Below are positions 1-8,621 of a DNA stretch of 64,000 nucleotides, in pieces. The notes under the pieces are model-generated. The model saw only the letters and a list, made by a program, of their open reading frames with translations, did not search any database and had not been told where the DNA came from. The translations under genes and the position numbers were made by a program. Source of the stretch: Sphingobacteriales bacterium (GTDB lineage Bacteria; Bacteroidota; Bacteroidia; Chitinophagales; UBA2359); the NCBI GenBank assembly GCA_016706405.1, contig JADJJT010000001.1:248001-312000 (forward strand), written 5' to 3'. Numbering within the stretch: position 1 is the first letter of the stretch; each line of letters begins with the position of its first letter.

Positions 1-2573
1 AATATTACCGGAGGAAACATTTTAGTTTTCTCTTGTTGTGTGCCGTTTGGCAGGGTGCGTACTACGGTGGCCGCCAGCGAGTCGTTGGTGGCTTTGCCTA
101 AGTTGGTAACAACTATATTAACAGCAAACGAGTCGATGTTTGTGTTAAGATTAAGCGGTGTAAAATACACATCGTTATATTGGTCGTTCGATTCTATTAT
201 ATATTCCGGATTGGGCGAGTTACCTAATTTTATGGCTGGGTCGCCTATGTAGGCAAATCCGTGCGCTGTAATTTTTATGCCGTCAACTTTCGGAAAATAG
301 GTTTGCAACGAGTCTAAAGCAACTTTTATACAGCTACCTACTGGCTGGTAATACATGTTGCGGCAAAAGTTTTTATAAAACCGGCGCACGTAATCGTCCA
401 TATAAGTAGGAAACCCCCACTGCACAGGGGCAATAAAGCCAATACTGCCTAAATTGTCGGCCAGCACATAATCTTCAGACATGGTGCGTTTGTAGTCGGG
501 CGCAAGTAGGGGGTTGTAAACATCGCCCACAAAGCACGAGCTTGCGATAATAAACGGAAATTTGCCGTAGTTTTTGTAGCGGCTTGGCGGGCCAATATCC
601 ATATCCCAATAAGAACCGCTAGCATGGCCTACAAAACTAATTAAGCCTAAGCCCTTATTAATTAAGGTGTCTAAAATTACGATGTCAATAGGGTCTTCGG
701 TGGCCTTAGTGTAGGTGTGAATTACTTTTCCGGCAAAAGTACTGTCTTCGTAAATTTGCTTGTACTCGTTTAGGTTGTTTAAAAAAGAGGTTGCCTCTTT
801 AATTTCTTTGCCGCCTGCAATATGAACCGCATTTTTGCGCCAAAGCCTGTCGGCGCGAGTACAAGGCAGCGGTGTTTCGTGTATTTTTACCTTTGCCAAG
901 TAATAGCCCACTTCGGCGGCGGTGCGGGCTGGCACCCGCCCTGTGGCTAATTTTGGAACATAACTACCGTAATCGGCGGTAAACAGGCCATCGTTGGGCA
1001 TGTGTCCCCAGGTAGGTACTAAATTTTGGCCATAACGATTGGGGTCGGTGCGCTGTTGGTTGTAGCTTAAGCCTTTGCCCAGCAGTAGTAAATATTGTGG
1101 TTTGTTCGTCCATTTTTCGAGTGCGTAATTTATAAACCCGCGTATAGCCATTGGGTGCGAAAAAATGCCATAAGCATATTGCCCGTATAAATCGTAAATA
1201 TTGGCAACAACGGTTTTGTAACCTCCTCCGGCATCGCTAGCGCGGTACAACGCATACTCGGCTACGTTATTAACATCTCCTTGCATTAAAGTAGGATGGC
1301 TAATAATAATATAATTGCCTTGGTTTTCGGGCTTCGAAAAGTCGGTGAAATTAAACCCTTGCAGGTCGTTTTTAATAGTTGAGTGATATTTTACGGCCAG
1401 CGTATTAGTTGTATTGGTAAAAAACAGCGTTCGTTTGCTGCCGTTGCCACTTACCGGATGTAATAAAAATTGATAGGTACTGCCATTTTTTACGGGGGTA
1501 ATACGCAGTTGATTGGTTAAGTCAAAAAGGATGGGAGCGGTGCCGCCGTCAAAATTGGTAATTTCGAGGTATTGCGAGGTGGTATTGTCTATGGTAAATT
1601 TATACGAGCGTTGGTTGTTAAAGTCAAAAGTATGGGGGTATTCGATGGTGGTATAAACCAAAGCACAGTTGTCAATGGTGTAATCGGGTTTTCCGGGTAC
1701 GCCGGGGTCGCTGGTTTTCAGCACAATCGAGTCTTGCCCTAAAACCATATCTTCGGCGGGCACTAAAAACGAAAATTTGTAGTTTTCATTCCCTTCAAAA
1801 ATGGTATCGACGTAGCTAATATTGTGCATAATAAGTTCCATGCGGTGGTCGGGTATTTTGGCGTAATTGTCTGACTGCCCTACTACAGATACGGTTAGGC
1901 GCACATCTCCGGCTCCGGAAAAAACAGAGGGAGTTTTTATTTTAAAGGTTTTAGGTTTGTCTAACTGAGCATTCAGGCTGATAAAAGTTTCGCCACTTTC
2001 AAAATCGCCGTAGTAATTGTTTAGACCACCTACTTTCCGGAAGGGTTCGCCCGGAAAAAACTGGTTAAAATAGGTTTCGGTAAACTGATAATCAAAATGC
2101 GTTTGCGCCGGGGGCGGGTTGTCAATAATATTGTCAGTTTTTAGGTAACGCATGTGTTCGCCGTAAGGCACAACAGCTAAAAAATAAATAGATGTATCGG
2201 TAAAAAGGCTGCGCTTGTCGGCCAAATGATATTCGGGTTTCAGGTATAGTTGTTTGTCAAAACTACCGTCGTTAATTTCGCCGTAAAATTCAATATAGTC
2301 GTTCTTGTCTAATGGCGTGTTCGATACATAAATAGGCACCTGTTTGCCATTTTTAAACAAGGCGTATTGGCTGGCATCTAAGGGTAATCCAATTTTTTCG
2401 AGGGTGTCTTTAACAATACGGTGCAAACCATTATTGCCTACCTTAACAGCGTAGTAGGTTAGGTTGTAGTCAATCCACTCGTTGTAGTAGGTCGTTTGTG
2501 CGCGGGTTTGGGTGCAAAAACACAAAAAAAACAACACAGATATTGTAGTATAAACGTATTTGCTAATGCTCAT
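1..2573 (-). CDS. C25-family (gingipain/PorU-like) cysteine peptidase, C-terminus cut off
   Basis: The minus-strand frame opens at ATG 2573 and stays open to the left edge, so about 857 N-terminal residues are present and the stop is missing. Residues 1-25 form a signal peptide ending TRAQ. A beta-rich N-terminal region is followed by the clan CD catalytic domain. The likely catalytic His is H650 in FVGHASGSYWD and the Cys is C680 in IIASSCFVGD, the C25 His/Cys pair with about 30 residues between them. C25 proteins include gingipains and PorU, the sortase that cleaves and attaches type IX secretion cargo. This motif version looks more like the second PorU-like group of Bacteroidota than classical PorU. 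The gene could instead be a secreted C25 protease. A T9SS sorting-domain protein at 46468-48111 shows the organism uses that pathway. Family confidence is high; the sortase role is inferred. Confidence 0.85.
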   Translation of the reverse strand, partial: MSISKYVYTTISVLFFLCFCTQTRAQTTYYNEWIDYNLTYYAVKVGNNGLHRIVKDTLEKIGLPLDASQYALFKNGKQVPIYVSNTPLDKNDYIEFYGEINDGSFDKQLYLKPEYHLADKRSLFTDTSIYFLAVVPYGEHMRYLKTDNIIDNPPPAQTHFDYQFTETYFNQFFPGEPFRKVGGLNNYYGDFESGETFISLNAQLDKPKTFKIKTPSVFSGAGDVRLTVSVVGQSDNYAKIPDHRMELIMHNISYVDTIFEGNENYKFSFLVPAEDMVLGQDSIVLKTSDPGVPGKPDYTIDNCALVYTTIEYPHTFDFNNQRSYKFTIDNTTSQYLEITNFDGGTAPILFDLTNQLRITPVKNGSTYQFLLHPVSGNGSKRTLFFTNTTNTLAVKYHSTIKNDLQGFNFTDFSKPENQGNYIIISHPTLMQGDVNNVAEYALYRASDAGGGYKTVVANIYDLYGQYAYGIFSHPMAIRGFINYALEKWTNKPQYLLLLGKGLSYNQQRTDPNRYGQNLVPTWGHMPNDGLFTADYGSYVPKLATGRVPARTAAEVGYYLAKVKIHETPLPCTRADRLWRKNAVHIAGGKEIKEATSFLNNLNEYKQIYEDSTFAGKVIHTYTKATEDPIDIVILDTLINKGLGLISFVGHASGSYWDMDIGPPSRYKNYGKFPFIIASSCFVGDVYNPLLAPDYKRTMSEDYVLADNLGSIGFIAPVQWGFPTYMDDYVRRFYKNFCRNMYYQPVGSCIKVALDSLQTYFPKVDGIKITAHGFAYIGDPAIKLGNSPNPEYIIESNDQYNDVYFTPLNLNTNIDSFAVNIVVTNLGKATNDSLAATVVRTLPNGTQQEKTKMFPPVI

Positions 2574-3066
2574 ATAAACAAAAATATTTTTAAGTAGATG
2601 CATTTATTTGGTTGTAAACGAAAATAATAATTAATTTAGCAGGTAAACTAAAAAATTGTAACGGCAGGGGCGCAAAACAGGTAATTGCCCTTGAAAATAA
2701 GGCGGTCTGCTTGGGCAAAAGGGGTAGGGTTTATGGTTCGTTAGCTTAATTATAAAACACCAAACAAGAAATTAAGACGCAAATAAAGTGTATTTGGTTG
2801 GCAAAAATTTGGCACAAAAAAAATAAGGTTGCAAGTCTTAAAACAAATTTAACCGGCTGTTTGTTGCCCATACAACTAACAAAGGTAGGTATAAAATGGA
2901 AAAAAATGGAAAAAACAAGGATTGAACTTTTTTTCGGCTCAGAATATTATAAACCATATTGGCAAAATAGTATTGCCACTGTTTAGTCGCTTCTCCGGAA
3001 AATAAAACCGCCGCCCCACAACACATACCCAATGTTTTAACATCAAATAATTATAAATATCCAGCA
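2574..3066. other. Divergent intergenic region, no gene recognised
   Basis: This 493-bp AT-rich stretch separates the minus-strand C25 peptidase from the plus-strand DinB gene and should hold both promoters. The short frames here lack family similarity or a plausible start. A minus-strand TATTTTTG (2579-2586) fits the Bacteroidota -7 box but lies only a few bases from the peptidase ATG and has no clear -33 TTG. Confidence 0.4.
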
Positions 3067-3597
3067 ATGAAAAAATCTGACATTAAACAAATGCCCCCCT
3101 ATTTTGACCGGTATATTAATTTGGCAAAAGATGTTCCCCTGTTAGAATCGTTAGAAATAAGTTTATATGAGTTGGAACAAGCACCCATTGAAAAGTGGAA
3201 AACCTTGGGAAACAAAGTGTATGCCGAAGGCAAATGGACAATTAAAGACATTTTACAACACACCATTGACACCGAACGGGTATTTGTTTACCGGATAACA
3301 GCCATAGCACGCGGCGACAAACAAACCATGATTGCTTTTGACGAAGAGGCCTACGCCCAAAACACTACCGCCAACACCCGTACCATTGAAGACCTTTTGG
3401 CCGAGCTGATTTTAGTCCGAAAAAGCACTATTGCCCTGTTCAAATCGTTTAACGAGCAAATGCTCCACCAGTTGGGCAATGGTTTTAATGGCATTCAGTA
3501 TAGCCCACTTGCCTTGGGCTTTATGTTGGCGGGGCATCAACGTTGGCATTTTAACGTGATTGAACAAAAATACCTGCCCTTGCTGGCAGCAAATTAG
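3067..3597 (+). CDS. DinB superfamily protein
   Basis: This 176-residue cytosolic protein has the size and helix pattern of the DinB/YfiT four-helix bundle. The three expected metal-binding histidines are visible: H65 in ILQHTIDTE, and H157 and H161 in AGHQRWHFNVIEQ. Members are often divalent-metal-dependent thiol transferases (bacillithiol or mycothiol) or of unknown function, so the substrate cannot be read from the sequence. The ATG at 3067 directly follows an AT-rich leader. The gene stands alone: upstream is the divergent C25 peptidase, and the sigma-like gene begins about 210 bp downstream. Nothing ties it to that cassette except orientation. Confidence 0.8.
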   Translation: MKKSDIKQMPPYFDRYINLAKDVPLLESLEISLYELEQAPIEKWKTLGNKVYAEGKWTIKDILQHTIDTERVFVYRITAIARGDKQTMIAFDEEAYAQNTTANTRTIEDLLAELILVRKSTIALFKSFNEQMLHQLGNGFNGIQYSPLALGFMLAGHQRWHFNVIEQKYLPLLAAN

Positions 3598-3808
3598 GCC
3601 GACAAAAGCAAAGATTGAACTTTTTGCTTGCTGCCCAACCAATACTCCGGATATATTTTTGCCAAATTTTATTCCGATTTGGCAGGTAATGATAGAAATT
3701 ATCCAAAATTTGCTTGATTTTTACAAAATAATGCTTAAATTGCCTAACGTTTTTAACCTGTTTGCGTACAACTTTAAATGGAAACACGATTCTTAATTTT
3801 TTAACCAT

Positions 3809-4459
3809 TTGTCCCTTTTACCAGACAACAACGACCTTAACATATCGCAACTGCACGATATTGTTAGGAACAAGGTGCTTATATTTTTAGCAAAAAATAA
3901 GCCCTTTTTAGAAACCGATTTAATAACTACTGCCGAAGAACTTACTTCGGAAGGCATTGCTTTATATTTAAAGCGGCTCAAAAAAAAAGAACTAAAACTA
4001 AAAGCGCCCCCCATTGGCTACGTTTTTAAAATTTGCCGCAACACATTTATCAACCAATACCGCAAACAAAAGAAATTACCCACAACAATAACCGATGATT
4101 TTTCGGCGTTTAAATATAATGATGCTAACCACGAAAATACGAATCCCGAGCTACAAGACGTAATTGACAGTTTACAACAAAACCTGCTTAAATTATTTAA
4201 CGAAAGCCTGACCGACTCATGTAAACAACTTTTTTATTGGCGATATAAATGCGAATGGGATTTTGCCACCATTGCCCAAGTTTTAAATATTACCACAAAT
4301 ACCGCCCGGCAACGCCATTTCGCCTGCAAAACCAGTGTACAAAAACAGTTCCCAGAACATTTACAAAAAATAATTTACGACATAGCACCGCAAACCCTAC
4401 CCGAACTACTTGAAGCCACACGGTTTTTAGATGACTGGGCAAATGATTTTAATCTTTAA
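3809..4459 (+). CDS. Divergent ECF-like sigma-70 family factor
   Basis: This 216-residue protein looks like an atypical extracytoplasmic-function sigma factor. Residues about 67-90 (APPIGYVFKICRNTFINQYR) match the end of region 2, the part that melts and reads the -10 element. Residues about 145-180 (CKQLFYWRYKCEWDFATIAQ, then a second helix ending TARQRH) form the region 4 helix-turn-helix. A TAA at 3794 closes the frame upstream and no ATG is available, so the start is the TTG at 3809. The next gene, 77 bp downstream on the same strand, is anti-sigma-like, and a TPR-CHAT protease is encoded convergently beyond it. The likely role is control of a small regulon under those two partners. A transcription-activating HTH protein that is not a true sigma factor remains possible. 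Confidence 0.75.
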   Translation: MSLLPDNNDLNISQLHDIVRNKVLIFLAKNKPFLETDLITTAEELTSEGIALYLKRLKKKELKLKAPPIGYVFKICRNTFINQYRKQKKLPTTITDDFSAFKYNDANHENTNPELQDVIDSLQQNLLKLFNESLTDSCKQLFYWRYKCEWDFATIAQVLNITTNTARQRHFACKTSVQKQFPEHLQKIIYDIAPQTLPELLEATRFLDDWANDFNL

Positions 4460-4536
4460 CCGATGCTTTATTAATCCACTATCTCAATTTAAGAACTCAC
4501 ATTTTTTAACCTGTTTAATCACCACCTCATTCAGCA

Positions 4537-5190
4537 ATGAATATTGACCCTAAAGATGGCACCTTAATAGAAAAATATATTGAGCAAGCCATGACCCCTA
4601 ATGAAAAAACCGATTTTGAAGAGCGTTTATCTAATAATACCGAGCTACTTAAAACTGTATTTATGGCCAAATTAGTTTCGGCTATATTTAAGCACCCAAA
4701 GGGCCAGCAATATCAGCAGCAACAGCGTTGGCAAAATACGACAACTATAGAATTACCCTATCCAACAAGTATAGCAACCTATACCCCCGATGAAATTAAG
4801 GCTATGTTTGCCCCCTTAGAGCACTTAGAAGGTGCATCGGCAACCCGTAATAACAGTGGCGGTGGCATTCAACAACAACAAAGTTTATTAGGTCAGCACA
4901 TTATTGCCCCACCTAACAATACTAAAGTGGTAAACAAACCGGTGCAATTTGTTTTAAACCAGCCAATAAATTACGCCTTGACACTTATTGTGGTAAACAA
5001 TACTGAGGTACTACAGTTTACCCAAACTATTCCACCCAATACCTTGGTTTTTGATGTTGATACCACTAATTTAAAACCAGGCCGCTATTATTGGCATTTG
5101 CGACTGGCAACCGATACACCCAGCGCAACAAGGCGGCAATATGGCTCGGCTTATGGCTCGTTTTTAGTAATGGGCAACTTGCCTTTATAG
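4537..5190 (+). CDS. Anti-sigma-like protein with C-terminal Ig/Fn-like domain
   Basis: This 217-residue protein follows the sigma gene by 77 bp and is probably cotranscribed. Residues 8-55 (LIEKYIEQAMTPNEKTDFEE onward) resemble the N-terminal helices of anti-sigma factors, in which an acidic stretch is followed by a multi-helix sigma-binding region, but no zinc-finger HxxxCxxC motif is present. The middle is Gln-rich and low-complexity (about residues 68-128). The C-terminal 90 residues alternate hydrophobic strands and end in NLKPGRYYWHLRLAT, which looks like an Ig- or fibronectin-type fold. No transmembrane helix is visible, so it would act in the cytosol. Gene order suggests it binds the sigma factor; the flexible linker could be a protease target. 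Function is inferred from context. Confidence 0.5.
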   Translation: MNIDPKDGTLIEKYIEQAMTPNEKTDFEERLSNNTELLKTVFMAKLVSAIFKHPKGQQYQQQQRWQNTTTIELPYPTSIATYTPDEIKAMFAPLEHLEGASATRNNSGGGIQQQQSLLGQHIIAPPNNTKVVNKPVQFVLNQPINYALTLIVVNNTEVLQFTQTIPPNTLVFDVDTTNLKPGRYYWHLRLATDTPSATRRQYGSAYGSFLVMGNLPL

Positions 5191-5246
5191 TAAAAACAAC
5201 AATAATTATAGCAGCACAAGAATAGCTTAGGGGATTTGATTTAAAA

Positions 5247-8200
5247 TTAAGTTCCAAGCAATACGTACCCCCCCCATTTTACCGGAGGCTTACCTTGGGC
5301 AATAAGGGCGCACTTGGCTTGCCGTAATGCTTCGGGGTAGCTGTATCCGTTGCTTAAAACCAATTCAAAAAAGGTTTTACAAAGCAAATACGATTCGTGG
5401 TCGTAAACTTTAAATAAGGTAAACAGTACATTTTGGGCTCCGGCAAATAAAAACCCTCTGTTTAACGCCATAACCCCCTCTCCAACAGCAGTTTTGCCAA
5501 CACCGCTATCGCAGCAACTTAGCACCACTAAATCGGCTTTTAGCTGCAAACTGTAAACCTCGTTCATATATAGCAACGGATAAGTGGTTGTTTGTGCGCC
5601 TGTATAATCGTTGGTAGGGTGGTTTGCGGTATTTTCGTCGGCGGGCGAGAACATAATGCCGGTAAGTTCGGGGTATTGAGGGTTAATATTGCTGTGGCCG
5701 GCAATATGTAGGTATTTGTAATGTTGCGCCAACTGTTTAAACTGGTTAATAGTAGCTTGTTGGTGCAGTACCGTTTGTGTTTGTATTCTATGTTTGGTAA
5801 AAACCTCGCTAATAGCCATTACTTCGACCTCAGAGTAAGGCAGGGCAACACAGGTTTGCTCATTCGTTTGTAGGGGCGGCAAACCGATATTATTGTCTGC
5901 AGTGTTATGGCCATTAATGTTATTGTTTAAATTATAATAAACGGGTGCAAAGCCCACAAAACTTGGCTCGGCGGCGGCTTGGTAACTTTGTTTTTTTGCT
6001 TGATTATGCCAAAGCGTTGCCGAGTAATGGTACGATACTGCATATTGGCGCACCAAATAGGGTAGCGCTGCGTACGGCTTGGCGCTTGAAGGGCTTGTAA
6101 GTAATAACTCGAAGGGCAGTTTGGCTAAAATATCATCCGGAATGATGCGCAACAAACTATTTGGACTCGGGTTAAAATCGGCCAAAACGCCTGCTAATAA
6201 TAGGTCATACAACTCGTACCCTAAAGTTTCAAAATCGGTTTTTATCCGGTCTTGAATGCCAAACAATAAAAAATCTTCAATGGCATCGGTTAGTTGGGCG
6301 GTTGTAAGGAGGTGCGAGGCGTAATTTTGCCGGTAAAACTGGTATTTTCCGCGTGTTACGGCAAAAATATATAAATAGTCATTAGTTACCTGATAAGTAA
6401 TAAGTAGCTCGTTAGGTGGTATTGTTGTTAATAGTTGGCTTAAACCAATTGGCTGAGTTTGGTATTTAAGCAGGTAGTAATCGGGGTATTGGGTTTCAAA
6501 AGTGGTAATCAGGTGGTCAAAACTTTGTTTGGCATCAAAAAACACGCTTTGCAGCTCAGTTAGTTTAGCTGTTAGTTTTTCGATGGTGGCGGCATCTGTT
6601 TGCTGGGCTACTTTTTGTTTGGTTTCGTTAATAGTTTTTTCTAAATAGTTTAGCTCGACTTGTAAATTATAGGCGCTGGCTTGCAATTCATCCGGAATAT
6701 TGGCGTTAATTTTTGCCTCTGACTCTTTAAACGAAGCTAATAATAAATTGGCTTTGCTTTTTTCGAAGAAATGAAAGGCAAGTTCAGTAGGATTTAGGTT
6801 TAAAACATAGCCTAAATTTGTTGCTACGGTTTGTAGGTTTATTTTTCCGGATATTTTTGTTGTTTGTATTAAATTTTGTGCCTCAAAACAAGCTAAAACA
6901 GCATGAGCATACATGTTTTTAGCGGTATGGGCCAATAATAGTTTACTGTCTTCGGTGCGAAACGATTGCCTTATTTGACTTACTAATTCATCAGCGCACT
7001 GGTAGTGGGCAAGAGCGGCCACTAAGTAATTTAGTTGGTTGTCTATTGGTTGGGGCTGCTGCTGTTGCTGGCATTGTGTATAAGCTAACCATAAAAAATG
7101 GGCTTTTGCGCTTAAAACTTCTAATAATGCCGCTTCGTTTTGATACTCGCTTATTGGGGGCAACTGCCATAACGAGCTAAACTGTATTTGTGGATTGCCA
7201 AGGCTTAGCAGTGCTTTTTGCTGTGTTTGCAAAATTGTTGTTATTGCCACCGCTGTTTGGCTTTGTATTTGCGCTATTTGCTGGTAAATGGCAGCAGTTT
7301 GAGGGTGATAACTGCCAAAATTAGCCTCTCCAATTGTTAATGCTTTTTCGTAAAAAAATATTGCCTTTTTGTAATGCTTTTTTTGCGCCAAACAATTGCC
7401 CACAAGTCTGTATGTATTAAAGCTGTTAGCATAATTATTGTTTGGTGCTTGCAGCGACTTGTGCAGGTATTGTAGCGCTTTTTTTACACAGCCCATACTT
7501 TCTAAAACGCTGCCAATTTTTCGATAGGCAAACGTTATTTCGGGGTGTTTTGCGCCAAAAATATTAATTTTTAAGGACAAACTTTTTTTATAATAAGTTA
7601 ATGCCTCGGCATATTGATTTGTATTTATATAATAGCCGGCAATATTATTGTAACCAAAGGCAAGATGCAGGGGCGGGGCGTTGTTTTTTTGATAAATAGT
7701 AATGCCTTTTTGCAGGTAAAGCAAGCCCATTTGATAGTCGCGGCAGTATAAATACGATACGGCTATACTAAAAAAGCAGGCGGCAATATGGTTATGCTCG
7801 GGGCCAAGTAGGGCGCTATAAATTTCGATGGCCGATTTATAATAATTTTGGGCTTCTTTATGGTTGCCTTTGCGGGTATTAACTCCCGCCAAACTATAAT
7901 TAAACTGTGCAATTATATCGGGCATTTCGGTCAAATGCAGTTTAGCCTCTTCCAAGCCTTTATTTAAAAAAGTTAGGCATTGGTTGTAATCTTCGATGGT
8001 TTTAAAATACAAGCCATGCACGTAGTAACAATTTACATAGTCAAAATCGGTTGGGTTTAGCCGTAATTGCGCCGTTTGCAGGGCAATTTGGGTATAATGG
8101 TAGCCTTGGGCAGGCAAGCCGTCATTAAAATAACACTCGGCAATATCGTTTGCCAATTTAACCCAAAGTTGCCAGTTTTGGTGCAACTCGTACACATACC

Positions 8201-8330
8201 AAGCACTTGTAAAGGCATCAATAGCGGCGCTATAATTGCCTTTTGCGTAGTAAGAGGCGGCAATATCGTACCAATTATCGGCTTCGTCAATGGTTATTAA
8301 GTGCAAATTAAGCGGCATATTGCTTTGCAA
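5247..8330 (-). CDS. TPR-CHAT protein (caspase-like protease)
   Basis: This 1027-residue cytosolic protein has at least eight TPR-like helical repeats from about residue 18 to 370, a helical/coiled-coil middle (about 480-640), and a C-terminal CHAT domain (about 680-1027). CHAT is a clan CD, caspase-related protease fold. The catalytic pair is visible: H879 in YLHIAGHSN and C939/C940 in VVLSCCDSG, followed by the conserved GEGVMALNRGFLFAGA segment. The C-terminus ends near WGGYVLLGT, as is usual. It is convergent with the sigma/anti-sigma pair, with only 56 bp between the stops. A minus-strand TACCTTTG at 8347-8354 is a candidate -7 box. TPR-CHAT proteases act in programmed cell death and, in type III-E CRISPR, cleave a partner that restrains a sigma factor. 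The target here is unknown. Confidence 0.9.
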   Translation of the reverse strand: MQSNMPLNLHLITIDEADNWYDIAASYYAKGNYSAAIDAFTSAWYVYELHQNWQLWVKLANDIAECYFNDGLPAQGYHYTQIALQTAQLRLNPTDFDYVNCYYVHGLYFKTIEDYNQCLTFLNKGLEEAKLHLTEMPDIIAQFNYSLAGVNTRKGNHKEAQNYYKSAIEIYSALLGPEHNHIAACFFSIAVSYLYCRDYQMGLLYLQKGITIYQKNNAPPLHLAFGYNNIAGYYINTNQYAEALTYYKKSLSLKINIFGAKHPEITFAYRKIGSVLESMGCVKKALQYLHKSLQAPNNNYANSFNTYRLVGNCLAQKKHYKKAIFFYEKALTIGEANFGSYHPQTAAIYQQIAQIQSQTAVAITTILQTQQKALLSLGNPQIQFSSLWQLPPISEYQNEAALLEVLSAKAHFLWLAYTQCQQQQQPQPIDNQLNYLVAALAHYQCADELVSQIRQSFRTEDSKLLLAHTAKNMYAHAVLACFEAQNLIQTTKISGKINLQTVATNLGYVLNLNPTELAFHFFEKSKANLLLASFKESEAKINANIPDELQASAYNLQVELNYLEKTINETKQKVAQQTDAATIEKLTAKLTELQSVFFDAKQSFDHLITTFETQYPDYYLLKYQTQPIGLSQLLTTIPPNELLITYQVTNDYLYIFAVTRGKYQFYRQNYASHLLTTAQLTDAIEDFLLFGIQDRIKTDFETLGYELYDLLLAGVLADFNPSPNSLLRIIPDDILAKLPFELLLTSPSSAKPYAALPYLVRQYAVSYHYSATLWHNQAKKQSYQAAAEPSFVGFAPVYYNLNNNINGHNTADNNIGLPPLQTNEQTCVALPYSEVEVMAISEVFTKHRIQTQTVLHQQATINQFKQLAQHYKYLHIAGHSNINPQYPELTGIMFSPADENTANHPTNDYTGAQTTTYPLLYMNEVYSLQLKADLVVLSCCDSGVGKTAVGEGVMALNRGFLFAGAQNVLFTLFKVYDHESYLLCKTFFELVLSNGYSYPEALRQAKCALIAQGKPPVKWGGYVLLGT

Positions 8331-8559
8331 TAATAAGAAGAAGCAACAAAGGTAAAAAATATAGAATTTTTTTAAAAAAAGTTGAACTAATTTTTAAAGA
8401 AAGTTCAATTCCGGATTTTGTTTTCTTTAATTAACAGGTATTGGCAGTTAGCTTAGTGCAAGATACTGCGAATAACATTTAAAATATCCGGAAAATAAAA
8501 TAAAAACACCCGTAGATGGATAGAATTTGTAAATTATTTACATTTTTTGAACCTAAAAT

Positions 8560-8591
8560 TTGTTTTTTTGTTCTTTTTATTCGTAAATTTG
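8560..8591 (+). promoter_or_regulatory. Bacteroidota-type promoter of the rloAB module
   Basis: TTG at 8560-8562, then 21 bases, then TAAATTTG at 8584-8591. This matches the Bacteroidota housekeeping consensus (TTG, about 19-21 bases, TAnnTTTG). Transcription would begin near 8598, which supports the ATG at 8622 over an in-frame ATG at 8547. Confidence 0.6.
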
Positions 8592-8621
8592 CCAACCACT
8601 TACAATATAAAAAAGAAAAAA

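Noticed and set aside
2798..3032. Overlapping short frames on both strands in the divergent region
   Set aside because: They overlap each other, lack start signals and show no similarity; treated as chance open frames.
3551..3808. Minus-strand frame overlapping the DinB gene end
   Set aside because: Antisense to a clear gene with no features of its own.
3809..8330. A type III-E CRISPR locus
   Set aside because: No gRAMP-like gene or repeat array is present, so only the protease and sigma parts can be compared.
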